This document shows, in pieces, positions 37,003-46,893 of a DNA stretch of 64,000 nucleotides. The notes under the pieces are model-generated. The model saw only the letters and a program-made list of their open reading frames with translations, was not told the DNA's origin and searched no databases. This DNA comes from Agapanthus africanus (lineage: Eukaryota > Streptophyta > Magnoliopsida > Asparagales > Amaryllidaceae): assembly GCA_030015575.1 (NCBI GenBank), contig JASDDO010000028.1, positions 27,817,154-27,881,153 on the forward strand, read 5' to 3'. A program made the position numbers and the translations under genes. The stretch's first letter is position 1, and each line of letters opens with the position of its first letter.

Positions 37003-37458
37003 TTAACTGGCGAGGAGCAGAATATAGCGAGCCCATAGCAGATAGCCGATCGGATGGCGGAGAATCAGACCTATGTTATATGATTGTCCCCAAGGTCGCG
37101 CCTCGCCTTGACAAATACGGCGTCCTAGGATATCCAAAACCATAGGACGCTGAACCGGAATTGCATTTATAGCGGGATGAAGAAAGCCCTTCGAAGTCCA
37201 ATCAACCATCTCCACGGCATACAGCACCGGGGGTGGGCTGGCATAATGGATCGCCGTAATAGGCTCTGACGGTACTGCGCACGTAAAGCTCCGTTGACCC
37301 ATGATGATTTGGTTGTACCATGACCCCCAAAAGTGAAGATTCTTATATTCCGGGTCGTGATCCCTGATCATAGCTAGGACTTCGCGGTCCATAGGCACTT
37401 CGGGAAATACTTCCTCCGAACGAGCAAACGAGAATGAGGTATCGAAAGACATGTTCAC
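37003..37458 (-). CDS. Unrecognised 151-codon open frame, probably transposon-derived
   Basis: The minus-strand frame from ATG at 37,458 starts MNMSFDTSFSFARSEEVFPE and continues with a Trp/Tyr-rich middle (NLHFWGSWYNQIIMGQRSF) and a hydrophobic C-terminus. A good 3' splice site (TCCTCTTGCAG) lies just upstream of the start, so it may be a terminal exon. I do not recognise the family. The frame is long for this AT-rich DNA and the amino-acid mix looks protein-like. It lies at the edge of a repeat-rich LTR-like region, so an accessory gene of that element or a host gene fragment are both possible. Function is not assigned. Confidence 0.4.
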   Translation of the reverse strand: MNMSFDTSFSFARSEEVFPEVPMDREVLAMIRDHDPEYKNLHFWGSWYNQIIMGQRSFTCAVPSEPITAIHYASPPPVLYAVEMVDWTSKGFLHPAINAIPVQRPMVLDILGRRICQGEARPWGQSYNIGLILRHPIGYLLWARYILLLAS

Positions 37459-37729
37459 TGCAAGAGGACAAAATTGGCCGTTAGTGTTGCAATTCCAACG
37501 CTTGGCATTTAAAAATTTTTAAATTATAAGTTAATTAAAATTAAATTAAAATTAATTACACCACACTGCAGTACGGTGGGTAGGAGACCAAAGGGGGACC
37601 CACAAAATCTGGATGACAATGCATCAATTAATAAGACAATCCCATCAATGGATGAAATTGTCAATTAATCCCCAAGAGAATATTCTCATTAATAAAAAAA
37701 AATCCCTAGAGATAAGGAGAAAATCTCCT

Positions 37730-38230
37730 CCTTCAGAGCAAAACTCTATCACAGAATGACACTTGTCAAACTCTGGTCTCAGGGGAATAAGATTCCTTAA
37801 AAGAGCCTACCTCTGTGATAATGATGAGAAAATCTATTAAAGAAAAAAGAAGAAAAGTTTTCTTTAAAATCCTAAAAAAATTAAAAATTTTGAAGACTGT
37901 TAGGAGTTCTTCACTTTTAGATCAAAAAGATCTACATTTTGATCCATGAGCAAAGCTCTGCTCATGGGTTAAAACCCATGAACAAGATCTCTGTAGATCT
38001 ATGGATTCTTGAGAGCAAAGCTCTGTCGGTGAAACCCCGAAGGGGTTTTCTTTAGATCAGAAGATCTATGAGAGCAAAGCTCTGTTGATTAAGATTAATT
38101 AAAATTAATTTAATCTAAAATTAATTTTACCTAAAGTTTTTCTAACTTTGGAAATGAGAGCAAAGCTCTGGAGTTCTTGAAACAAGAACAAGGCTCTGAA
38201 GTTTTTAAGCAAGAGCAAAGCTCTAAAAAT
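37730..38230. repeat. Array of short palindromes AGAGCAAAGCTCT
   Basis: About eight dispersed copies of (A)GAGCAAAGCTCT(G), each able to form a 5-6 bp stem, spaced irregularly at tens of bases. Confidence 0.75.
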
Positions 38231-38580
38231 CAAAATCTTGAAAAATAGTAAATATTTTCTAAGGGCCAGGGGTCCTATATATAGGCGCTTGCGCCCCTTC
38301 AACTCCTAAGTTAATCCAACGACCAGGATCTTCCCACCGCTGCACTCACGTGCGCGCCATGTGAGCGCAACGGTTGGGGGGGGGCATTTGTTTCCTCCAA
38401 TCAGAGCAAAACTCTGTTTGAATTTCAAAAATTCAAAATTCGAAATAACGCTTCAAATTTCTTGCGCTGCGCACAACGCGCCACGTGTCAAAAGCTGATA
38501 CGTCAGCGCAGCGCCTAAGACAGCGCGCCCAATCAGAACAAGACTTTATTTAAAACAAAAATTAAAGGAAGTAACGCTTC

Positions 38581-38779
38581 AGTTGCGCAAGCGCTGCGCT
38601 GCGCGACACGTGTCAGCGCAGTGGCGCAAGCGCTGCGCTGCGCGACACGTGTCAGCGCAGTGGCGCAAGCGCTGCGCTGCGCGACACGTGTCAGCGCAAA
38701 CGCAGTTGCGCTACGCTGTGTGCTGCGCGACACGTGTCAGCGCAGTTGCGCTGCGCTCTGCGTTGCGTGACACGTGTCA
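38581..38779. repeat. 39-bp minisatellite carrying G-box/ABRE palindromes
   Basis: Three near-identical 39-bp units (GCGCAAGCGCTGCGCTGCGC then GACACGTGTCAGC) and two degenerate ones. Each unit has one GACACGTGTC palindrome whose core CACGTG is the plant G-box, bound by bZIP and bHLH factors. The array ends about 180 bp upstream of a TATA box at 38,961. Confidence 0.8.
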
Positions 38780-38960
38780 CACGCTGGGGCGTTTGTACCA
38801 AACAGAATTAAATTCTAGAAAGATCCTCATGTTCTTGTTAAAACAAGAAGATTGTCTTCTGTAAAACAGAAGCCCTTAGATCAAATATCCAACGGTGGGG
38901 AAAATTCCCCAAATCACTCAGAGAATGATCTATTTAACAAACTTAACAAACCTATGGGCA

Positions 38961-38970
38961 CTATATAAAG
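38961..38970 (+). promoter_or_regulatory. Candidate TATA box
   Basis: CACTATATAAAGACCCC is a strong plant TATA context. It lies just downstream of the G-box minisatellite on the same strand, consistent with an LTR-type promoter. This is inference only. Confidence 0.45.
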
Positions 38971-39530
38971 ACCCCTAGACCCCAATTCAAAGGAGGATGA
39001 ACATTGTGAGAGATCAAGAACTTCAAAACAGAGAGAACTCTGAAGAAAATTCAAAAAAAGGTAAAAATCTTTATAAAAGAGAAGAATTTCTTCTAATAGA
39101 TCATTGATCTAAGAACAAGATCAATGATCTTCAATAAAAAAAACAAATAATAATAGTGCCTTGCACTTTTTATGAACCACCGGTTCTCTGAAAACAAGAA
39201 AAAACAAGAAAAACTTGTTTTCTCGAATCTAAATTGGATCAAGATTTTGAAACAGTGCCCTGCACTTGCAAAACTGCACTGTTGCGCTCCTGGATTGGCG
39301 CAAGCCACCAGAAAGCGCCACGTGTCAACACCTGAACCACTTGCGCTATGCGCTTTTAAGATAGAGCCTTGCTCTCTAAAATTGGCGCAACACACCAGAG
39401 CGCGTCACGTGTCAGCAGCGCACTGGCGCAGCGCACTGCGCCTGCGTGACACGTATCATCACCATAAGCGCTTGCGCTCAATGATTGGCGCAAAACGCCT
39501 GACAAATGCACTGCATTGTTTACTGAAGGG

Positions 39531-39800
39531 CTAGGCCCAAATCAAAAAGACCTCGTAGGCCAAAATAAATTGCAATGCAATAAAAGGGCAGAGCCCAAAC
39601 AAAATTGATGCTCTGCATCTGCAATGCATTAAAAGGGCAGAGCCCAAACGAAATTGATGCTCTGCATCATTTATAAAAGGGCAGAGCCCAAACAAAATAA
39701 AATGCAATAAAAGGGCAGAGCCCAAACAAAATTGATGCTCTGCATCATTTATAAAAGGGCAGAGCCCAAACAAAATAAGAAATGTTGTGCATTACTTAAA
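39531..39800. repeat. Tandem-like repeats of AAAGGGCAGAGCCCAAAC
   Basis: At least five copies of a unit containing GGGCAGAGCCC, alternating with GATGCTCTGCATC palindromes. The 80-codon open frame across it is a repeat artefact. Confidence 0.75.
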
Positions 39801-40009
39801 AAGGGGCAAAGCCCTAGCACAGGCCTAATAGGCCAAAGATAAATAAAAGTGTTGAACATTTTTCAACTGGACTTAGCCCAATCATGGCCGTAAGTCCTCA
39901 AATTAAATTGACTGAGCACAGCTGCTCTCCTAAATCAATTTACATCCGGTTCGAGGGTACATCTCCGAACTCCTCTGACTCCTATCGTTGTAAGCCTTCA
40001 ACGATGTCA

Positions 40010-40690
40010 GAGAGGTGACGGGTCCCGACAACCACACGTCAACACGGACTGTGGGGTCCTTAAACCCGCGGACTTATGCGTCCTTAAACTAAGACACGGA
40101 TTGTGGGGTCTTTAAACCCACGGACTTATGCGTCCTTAAACTACCTATGGACCACCATGTCCCTAAACTGGAATATGGACTGTAATGTCCTTAAACTACC
40201 AATGGACCACCACGTCCCTAAACTGGAACATGGACCACTATGTTCCTAAACTGGAACATGGACCACCATGTCCCTAAACTGGCATTGGACCGCAATGTCC
40301 TTAAACTATCTATGGACCACTACGTCCATAAACTGAAACAATAGAGCCCCCAAACGCTCTTTTGTCGGATCTAAACGATCCCGTTTAAGTTAATCTTAGC
40401 CTCAAATCTGGCTAACGTATCCTTAAACATTCAATTGGACTACATATTTCCTAATCAACTTTGGTTCAAGGGTACATCTCCGAACTCCTCTGACACCTGT
40501 CGTTGTAATCCTTCAACGTCGTCAGAGAGGTGACGGGTCCCGATGGCCATATACATTAAATGGACCACTACGTCTCTAAACTGGAACAATAGAGCCCCTA
40601 AATGCTCTTTCCGTTAAGTTGATCTTAGTCTCAAATCAGACTAACGTATCCTTAACGAACGTTTAAGTTGATCTTACCCTCAATATGGCT
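40010..40690. repeat. Degenerate ~30-bp tandem repeats (GGACCACCATGTCCCTAAACTGG)
   Basis: More than ten diverged units, each with a TGGACCRC core and TCCCTAAACTGG. The reverse orientation of CCAGTTTA..GAC repeats at 54.87-55.02 kb is similar, linking this region to the Tat element there. Confidence 0.65.
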
Positions 40691-41009
40691 AACGTATCCT
40701 GAAACTAAAACACCAAAACCAAATCTAAGTAAATACGGATTTGGACTAATCCACGTCCTACGGGCGACGACATAAATTAGTCTCCGTATACAATCCACGG
40801 GCAACCACAAACAAAACAAACACCCACGACACGAAGTGAAATTCTAGAGAAGGAGAAAGTTGTTACCGCGATGCGGTAGCGTAATTAATTGCAGGGGCTT
40901 GCGCCTGCAGGGAAGAGTGTCCCCACAATCAAAAACCCCTCGAACGAGGGGGAATCTGATGAAGTCTGCTATATCAGCCGCATCCGTCTAAACCTCCAAT
41001 ACACGGTGC

Positions 41010-41490
41010 CATAAATCAACTTGGCATCTTCGGAGAGGTGGACGGATAAAACCAAATAGCATCTGCCCCGAATCTCAGGCAAGACGTCTCCACGTCGTCT
41101 AGGCCGTCTTTCGGAGGGGAACATGAACCTTTTTTCTTCTTCACAAGTAACACTGGAGATCCCCAACTTGAAGTACTGGGATGAATCCAACCTTTCTTCA
41201 GGAGTTTGTCCAACTGAATACGGATCTCCTTCAATCCTTCTGAACTTAGCCGGTTTGGTGCTTTGATTACAGGTTGCGCACCAGGTAATAAATCAATGCT
41301 GAATTCAAGAGCTCGATCGTTGGCAAACCTGATATATATTCAAGGAATATATACTCGAACTCTCAAACATCTCTAGTTTCGATTCTTCCGCTTGCAATAC
41401 TGCAACCACTGCCTTCCTTGGTTTTGCTTTACAGATGCTAAGTTCCAAGGTGTGGTCTCCACTCTTGAAATAGAAGTTGTTTCTTGCTGT
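41010..41490 (-). pseudogene. Ty3/Gypsy reverse transcriptase fragment
   Basis: The minus strand reads [17 protein letters not shown] then [20 protein letters not shown] and [13 protein letters not shown], the linker and N-terminal RT block of Gypsy elements (family form ...[26 protein letters not shown]). It is only a fragment, on the opposite strand to the adjoining LTR-like region, so probably from a different insertion. Fossil. Confidence 0.75.
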
Positions 41491-41621
41491 TATTTAACAA
41501 AATTAACTTATAACTCAAATTTAAGCTGTAAAATCATTTCTGTACATTAAAATGGAAAATTCAGTACAGTAAACTCAGAGTCGTTACATCGGCGATGTGA
41601 ATCGATGGTATTCAAAGCGAG

Positions 41622-42250
41622 GTTTTGATGGTGAGGGCAGCGGTGGGAGTTAGTGAGGTACGTATTTACTTGTGTTAATGTAGCTAGTGTGTTGTTTAAT
41701 TTTGAAGATTATAATTTTAGTTCATGTATTTAATTATTTTTTTGGATTTGCAGGGTTCCGACGCTCAATGACATAAAATCTGAAGTCTGATTCAGTTAAC
41801 TTCACAAAAACATTTTTAGGATCACCAACAGCACTCGCCAAGACATACATTCACCTTAATTCCAATTTGGGGAATGTCTGCCGATGGGGTGCTGACCGGT
41901 TAGCGGCTTGTTATCGGCTAGCGCTACATCTGTAGGTATTTTCCAAATTGGAATTGAGGTGAAAGTATATCTCGGTGAGTGATATTGGTGACCTAAAAAT
42001 ACTTTTGCAAAGTTAACTGAAACGGACTTCAGATTTTATGTCATCGAGCGTGGTGATATTTAAAATTCATATTGAAGATTCGTATGGTTTTTATAAGTCA
42101 ACGACGAAAGGATTATGTTTTGGTGATGGCAACGGTTGGAGTTAGTGATGTATGTATATATATGTGTTACTTGTAGCTAGCGCGATATTTAATTTCGTAG
42201 ATTATGATTTAAGTTCATGTATTTATTTATTTGTTTGCATTTGTAGAGTT
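41622..42250. repeat. Direct repeats of ~135 bp flanking a large hairpin
   Basis: The copies 41,622-41,758 and 42,116-42,250 share ordered blocks (GGTTTTGATGG, GGAGTTAGTGA, GTAGCTAG, TTTAGTTCATGTATTTA and a TTTGCAG/TTTGTAG end followed by GTTC). Between them lies the inverted repeat at 41,768-42,044. The TTTGCAG/TTTGTAG ends look like 3' splice sites. Confidence 0.65.
41768..42044. repeat. 277-bp inverted repeat with ~100-nt arms
   Basis: The left arm (41,768-41,870) starts ATGACATAAAATCTGAAGTC. The right arm (41,943-42,044) is its complement, ending GACTTCAGATTTTATGTCAT. Long inner stretches pair too (AATTCCAATTTGG with CCAAATTGGAATT), with several mismatches. The loop of about 70 nt includes GGTTAGCGGCTTGTTATCGG. 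Confidence 0.8.
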
Positions 42251-42360
42251 CGCATAGGTTGAGTGAGCTTGGATTGCGCGCGATTTGGATAGTTTTTCGT
42301 ACGTAAAACACTATTGTTCTATGTATTTGAGTTGATATTGTGTGATATATCGTGTATCGT

Positions 42361-42520
42361 GATTATATGTCGGTTTGTTCGTTTGAGTTGATATGGATTG
42401 TTGGATATATATTGTGATTATATGTTGGTTTGTCTGTTTGAGTTGATATTGATTGTTGGATATATATTGTGATTATATGTTGGTTTGTTTGTTTGAGTTG
42501 ATATCGTTGGATATATCATG
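42361..42520. repeat. 55-bp tandem repeat, about three copies
   Basis: GATTATATGTYGGTTTGT recurs at 42,361, 42,416 and 42,471, a constant period of 55 bp. The last unit is partial. Confidence 0.85.
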
Positions 42521-42942
42521 CGTATGTGAAACGCAGTTGTTGCGCATAATATATTAATTATGATTTTTGTGTATTATTGCAGATAATAATGGTTTTTTGG
42601 TAAAAAAAAATTCAAACTAAATGTTATTAGCGATCATTCATGCTACAGTAACGGTCCCTAATACCACTATTAGAGATCGTTAGCTGATTTATGAAACCGG
42701 TAATAACTTGTTGGGTGTCCACATGTCAGCTTATTAGAGACCGTATTGAACGGTCCCTAATAATGTATTAGAGATCGTCCATGAACGGTATCTAATACAG
42801 ATGTCAACGACCTCTAGTCCTGCGACCGTGTATTAGAGATCGTTTAAATTATAAACAGTCTCTAATACACTTTAGAGACCCTGCACTTGGTATTAGAGAC
42901 CGTATAAAACGGTCTCTAATATGCACTGTATGTAGTAGTGTT

Positions 42943-43250
42943 AACCCTAACCATGAGTTTAACCTTAACCATTAACCCTCACCCTATCCTTAACCCGGTC
43001 CTAACCCCTAACCCTAACACATCCCTAACCATTAATCCTAACCTGGTCCTAACCCTAACCCTAACACATCCCTAACCATTAATCCTAACCTGGTCCTAAC
43101 CCTAACCCTAATTAACCCTAACCCATCCCCAACCCCCTAACCATTAACCCTAACCTTAATCATAACCCTAACCTTAATTAACCCTAACCCGGCCATAACC
43201 CCTAATCCTAACCCTAATCCGGCCCTAACCCCTAACCCTAATCCTAACCA
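42943..43250. repeat. Degenerate interstitial CCCTAA telomere-like repeats
   Basis: About 300 bp of CCCTAACCCTAA mixed with variants (CCTTAACC, CCATTAACC, CCTAACCTGG). It starts on the base after a CACTA terminus. The 6-bp CCCTAA phase, not the usual plant CCCTAAA, is notable but degenerate. Confidence 0.75.
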
Positions 43251-43690
43251 ACAACAACAACAACAAAATTAACTATTAAAATCCTAAATTGAAGAAATCA
43301 ACAACAATATTTAGGAAAATTAAAATTAAAAAAATTAACAAAACATTAACCTCAAGCGGCGGTAAATCGAACAAGCAGCGAGCGAGGCGGTGGCGACGAG
43401 ACGAGCTCGAGATGGCAGCGAGCAAGGCGCGCAATGGTGATGAGACAAGCTCGAGGCGGCAGTGAGCGAGGCAGCAGCGATGGAGGTGAGCTCGAGATGG
43501 TGGCGAGGAGGTGACGACCTCAAGGTGGTGGCCACGGAGGTGAGCTCGAGGCGATGGCGACGAGAAGGCCACAGAAGCGAGGCACGAAATGGAGGCGAGG
43601 ATGCGAGAGAATTGGGATGGAGGGAAATTTTTTTAGGGGCTTGAAGGAAATTTTTTGCGAGGATTTGATGTTTTATCGTTTCAGGGTTGG
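43251..43690. repeat. GC-rich degenerate repeats (GAGCTCGAG-containing)
   Basis: Units such as GGCGACGAGACGAGCTCGAG and GGAGGTGAGCTCGAG recur irregularly. Open frames on both strands here are low-complexity (Arg/Ser/Ala) and I do not regard them as genes. Confidence 0.5.
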
Positions 43691-43821
43691 GGGGCCCGCC
43701 ACATATTGGTTTTGGTAGCGGTTTCAACCACTATCAAAGCCATGGCAACCGTTACGATAAATTGGTAACGGTTGGAACCACTACCAAATCCTCGTTACTG
43801 TTGCTCATATTTGTAGTTGTG
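43691..43821 (-). mobile_element. Possible CACTA-like terminus
   Basis: Ends ATTTGTAGTTGTG (minus strand CACAACTACAAAT), preceded by alternating repeats GGTAGCGGTTTCAACCACTA and GGTAACGGTTGGAACCACTA that look like sub-terminal motifs. The first bases deviate from CACTA, and no partner end was found. Confidence 0.4.
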
Positions 43822-45556
43822 TATTCCAACCATATTAATTATTTTCGTTGTTTTTATTTTTTATTTGCCAGACTTTTAATATAGTTTCATTAAATCGCCG
43901 TTTAATGAAACACGGAGGCATTTAGCCTTCGTTTTATTCAACAACAAAAAAAACTACGTTAACAATATATCGAATTTGATATGATTCCAACATATGAAAT
44001 TATAATAAAACCAATCTATAACTACCAAAATATCCAATACAGCTTCATAAATGCATTTCACATTCTAACAGTTATGTGTAGATACAAAATTTAGAATTAG
44101 ATATTTTTATCTAGTGATGCACATGCAACATCCAAATAGGTTGTCATATACAGTGCCGGATGCAGAACTTTATACCAGGTAGGACAAATGTTAAAACATC
44201 GAATTTCACAAAACTGTCTTAAACTACAAAAAAAAAATTAGATAGATATACCCAAAACTCTTTTTGCACTGCATAAATACGCTAGACTTATCCCAATTGT
44301 ACTAAATAATTTGAACATTTTGCGTTTTCACAGTTTAACTCCTTCCATCATTTTTCTGTTATTCTGAACGTAGTTAACTGTAAATAGATATCTTGAACCT
44401 TTTGCATTTTCGATTTAACATATTGTGTCTTTTTTTGCTAATTTATGTAAAGGCTTAAAAAGCTTTAAAAAAAGGAAAAATCATTATAAATGGCGGACAA
44501 TCTTCTTTTAGTTCAAAAAAGATTGAAATGTTCATAGACCTTATTCTTATGCGTCTTAATCTTAAGATTCAAATTACTTAGCTGAACTCAACTCAAACTA
44601 ATTTCAAATTTCGTTAACTTTTTAAATTTCGAAGTCAATTACTTAATGCAGTTTTCTTGACATGCATGGAAGTATAAAATGTTATCATTCTTACTCTCTC
44701 TCACACACACACACACATAAACGAGCTATTTATCCAATCCGTTTTTAAATGGTAAATGCTCAGATCATGATGGCTGAAAAATTAAAATGATGATTTTTTT
44801 AATGGTAAATGCTCAAATTAATCATGATGGCTAAGGTTTTAAATGAAGATGATGATTAATTGCTTAAAGTATATATTATTGAGGGAAAACTATAACAGGA
44901 AAATAGTGTTTATTTTTAGTTCTTAAAGGATCATATAAAAAGATAATTTTTAATTTAATATTTATGGTCGCGTAGGAGGCATGAACCTGGACCAACGGCT
45001 CCAGACAATCTCAAGTTAGGCATAGGCTCACAATATATCTTAACACAATCAGTGCTTGACGATTCTCCAGATCCAGGTAGGTCGGTTGTCGAATCTCGAC
45101 CTACCTTGGATCTTCCCCTGGTCATATAATAACAAACAAATTTGAGATTGCAATGCTCGATACTCTTTACTTTTCTATAGGATCGATTGAAAAGCTTTGT
45201 TGAAGTGTCGAAGTGAACTGCTTCTTAGGTTTGTGATATGAAAGTGTCTTAAAAGCCATTTTATTCAGTTTAGTTTGATTTTTCGAACTCGAAAGACTCT
45301 GTAAGTATTAAAATCGAAAACATTATACGACAACGAACAACCACAATAAAAATACCTTTAATAGGATACTTGGGATTCCCGAATGAGCATTATTTTAAGT
45401 TTTATTTAACACGAATACTTATTTTTAGTGCCGATCCCATATCCTAGGAAATTAGATGCATTACTTTCTTTAGTATTTATTAACAAATGCTACCATGCTC
45501 CCTTATAAATTATAACCATTAGAGCCCCCGTAATTACTTTACCTACCCAACCAATT
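43822..45556. other. AT-rich intergenic region
   Basis: No gene recognised. Contains a (CA)n microsatellite near 44,702-44,718 and a short hairpin near 45,067-45,110 (ATCCAGGTAGGTCG with CGACCTACCTTGGAT). Confidence 0.45.
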
Positions 45557-45652
45557 GGGTATAGCTCATATGATAAGAATTTTCTTTTCAAAATGAAGGT
45601 CGCCGATTTGATTCCCGAAAGGGTCGCACATCTAAAAATAGAAAAAAAAATA
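45557..45652 (+). mobile_element. tRNA-derived SINE fragment
   Basis: GGGTATAGCTCATATGATAA resembles a tRNA-type A box, and GATTTGATTCCCG about 45 bases later resembles a B box. An A-rich tail (AAAAAAAAATAAT) follows. The head is tRNA-like but has no intact cloverleaf. Confidence 0.5.
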
Positions 45653-45672
45653 ATTTCTTTCACCAATTTTAA

Positions 45673-45858
45673 GGGTTTGGGGTCTCTCCACTATTATTTA
45701 TAGTGGAGAGACCACTTGTATTAATTTCATCATCCATTGTTAAATGGATGGCGAGATACAAAATCCATCATATCATCCATTCACGAATGGATGATGAGAT
45801 TAGACGGAGGGAACTCTCCTCTGTTTTTTTTTTCCTTACTGGAGAGATCCCAAACCCC
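45673..45858. mobile_element. Small hAT-like MITE
   Basis: 186 bp with terminal inverted repeats GGGTTTGGGGTCTCTCCA and GGGGTTTGGGATCTCTCCA. The flanking 8-mers AATTTTAA and ACTTTTAG agree at 6 of 8 positions, consistent with an aged hAT target duplication. Just inside the left end is a perfect palindrome, GGTCTCTCCACTA...TAGTGGAGAGACC (45,681-45,713). Confidence 0.55.
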
Positions 45859-45944
45859 ACTTTTAGCACTACATGCATGCTATCCAAGAAACAGAGAATA
45901 AGACTTACAATATCAAAATATTAGTATCAAACAAGAATTGGTTC

Positions 45945-46150
45945 CACAAGCCACTACCCCCGATGTTGGTCAACACGGGCACAAGAAAGAACACTTGGAG
46001 TCAAATTTATATGTTGTGTGTACATTTCACCCAACTTATATATGGTGAGCAGGTTTGTTGATAACCCTGTGTATGGGTAAACGAGTCATCCATTCCAACG
46101 ACCGCAGATGGTGGTCAACACGGGCACAAGAAAGAACACTTAGAGTTAAA
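45945..46150. repeat. Duplicated block preceding the CACTA terminus
   Basis: GTCAACACGGGCACAAGAAA plus GAACACTT occurs twice, about 145 bp apart, with related flanks. The second copy ends directly at the CACTA terminus at 46,152. Confidence 0.7.
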
Positions 46151-46151
46151 T

Positions 46152-46660
46152 CACTACTACAACAAGGGGTTGCCCCTACGGATTTATCCGTAAGCGCAAA
46201 CTACTATCCCTACGGATATAGCCGTAGGGACATAAAAATACCCCGTAGGTATAAAGGCCGCAGCTGTAAGTTTTCGTCCTGAACATGTCCCTACGGAGTA
46301 ATAATTTCCCCTACGCCTTAATCTGTAGGAACACATATACCTACGGATTACTCCGTTGTGCCTGATAAATATTTTAATTTATTGATTTATAAAATAAATG
46401 CTTGTCCCTACGGAAGTATTTGTAAGGCATGATTGTTGTCTCTACGGATATATCCGTAGGTCCCGATAAATGCCTTTACGGATAAATTCGTAGGGGCAAG
46501 TTTACTGAGTCCATAAGGACAAAATATCAGATATCCTGATATTTTGTTCCTACGGATAACAGTGTAAGGGCAAATTTGGCACCTACGGTTTAATCCGTAG
46601 GTGCAATAGATCTCCCTACGGATTAATCCATAATATCATTTTTTCTTTAAAAAAAGGGGG
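46152..46660. repeat. Sub-terminal palindromic repeat array of the CACTA element
   Basis: About ten TACGGATNNATCCGTA palindromes plus AATATCAGATATCCTGATATT, in the same order as in the 18.24-kb copy. By analogy with En/Spm these are candidate binding sites of the TNPA-like protein. Confidence 0.75.
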
Positions 46661-46893
46661 CTACTGTTTTTTTCCCGCCCTGTGCACAATAATATATACA
46701 TCATATAACCAAATACAGAAATATTCATAATTAATATTTCACGCATAATATTTAAAAGAAATAAAGAAACAGAATACGATATCAATCTAAATCATCATGA
46801 ACAATCAAACCACCACCAAAATCGTCCAAAATATATACAATATGTATCAAGTACATGCATCCTCAAAAATATTTATAAAAAAAAGCTACTATA

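Larger units (their letters stand above)
37459..41000 (+). mobile_element. LTR-like, repeat-rich region resembling the LTR and 3' region of the Tat element at 52-55 kb
   Basis: About 3.5 kb of non-coding DNA in which distinct repeat blocks follow one another: AGAGCAAAGCTCT palindromes (37.7-38.2 kb), a G-box minisatellite (38.58-38.78 kb), a TATA box (38,961), a GGGCAGAGCCC array (39.5-39.8 kb), a CCTAAACTGG array (40.0-40.7 kb), and a final CCCCACAATCAAAAACCCC. The same classes of block, with different sequences, and the phrase CCCCACAATCAATAAACCCC (minus strand) occur in the LTR at 52.2-54.0 kb. I infer a related Gypsy LTR, but no partner LTR or clean ends were found. Fossil. Confidence 0.45.
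41500..42942 (-). mobile_element. CACTA element, terminal part (same family as 22.6 kb)
   Basis: Ends at 42,942 with GCACTGTATGTAGTAGTG. The minus strand therefore starts with CACTACTACATACAGTGC, a canonical CACTA terminus. Inside, 42,620-42,930 is packed with sub-terminal repeats of the type TTAGAGACCGT / ACGGTCTCTAA. Further in are a 55-bp minisatellite, a flanked hairpin and direct repeats. The other terminus and any transposase were not found, and the left limit is arbitrary. Confidence 0.65.

Noticed and set aside
43276-43727. 130-codon minus-strand Ser/Arg/His-rich frame
   Set aside because: Low-complexity translation of GC-rich degenerate repeats; equivalent frames exist on the other strand.
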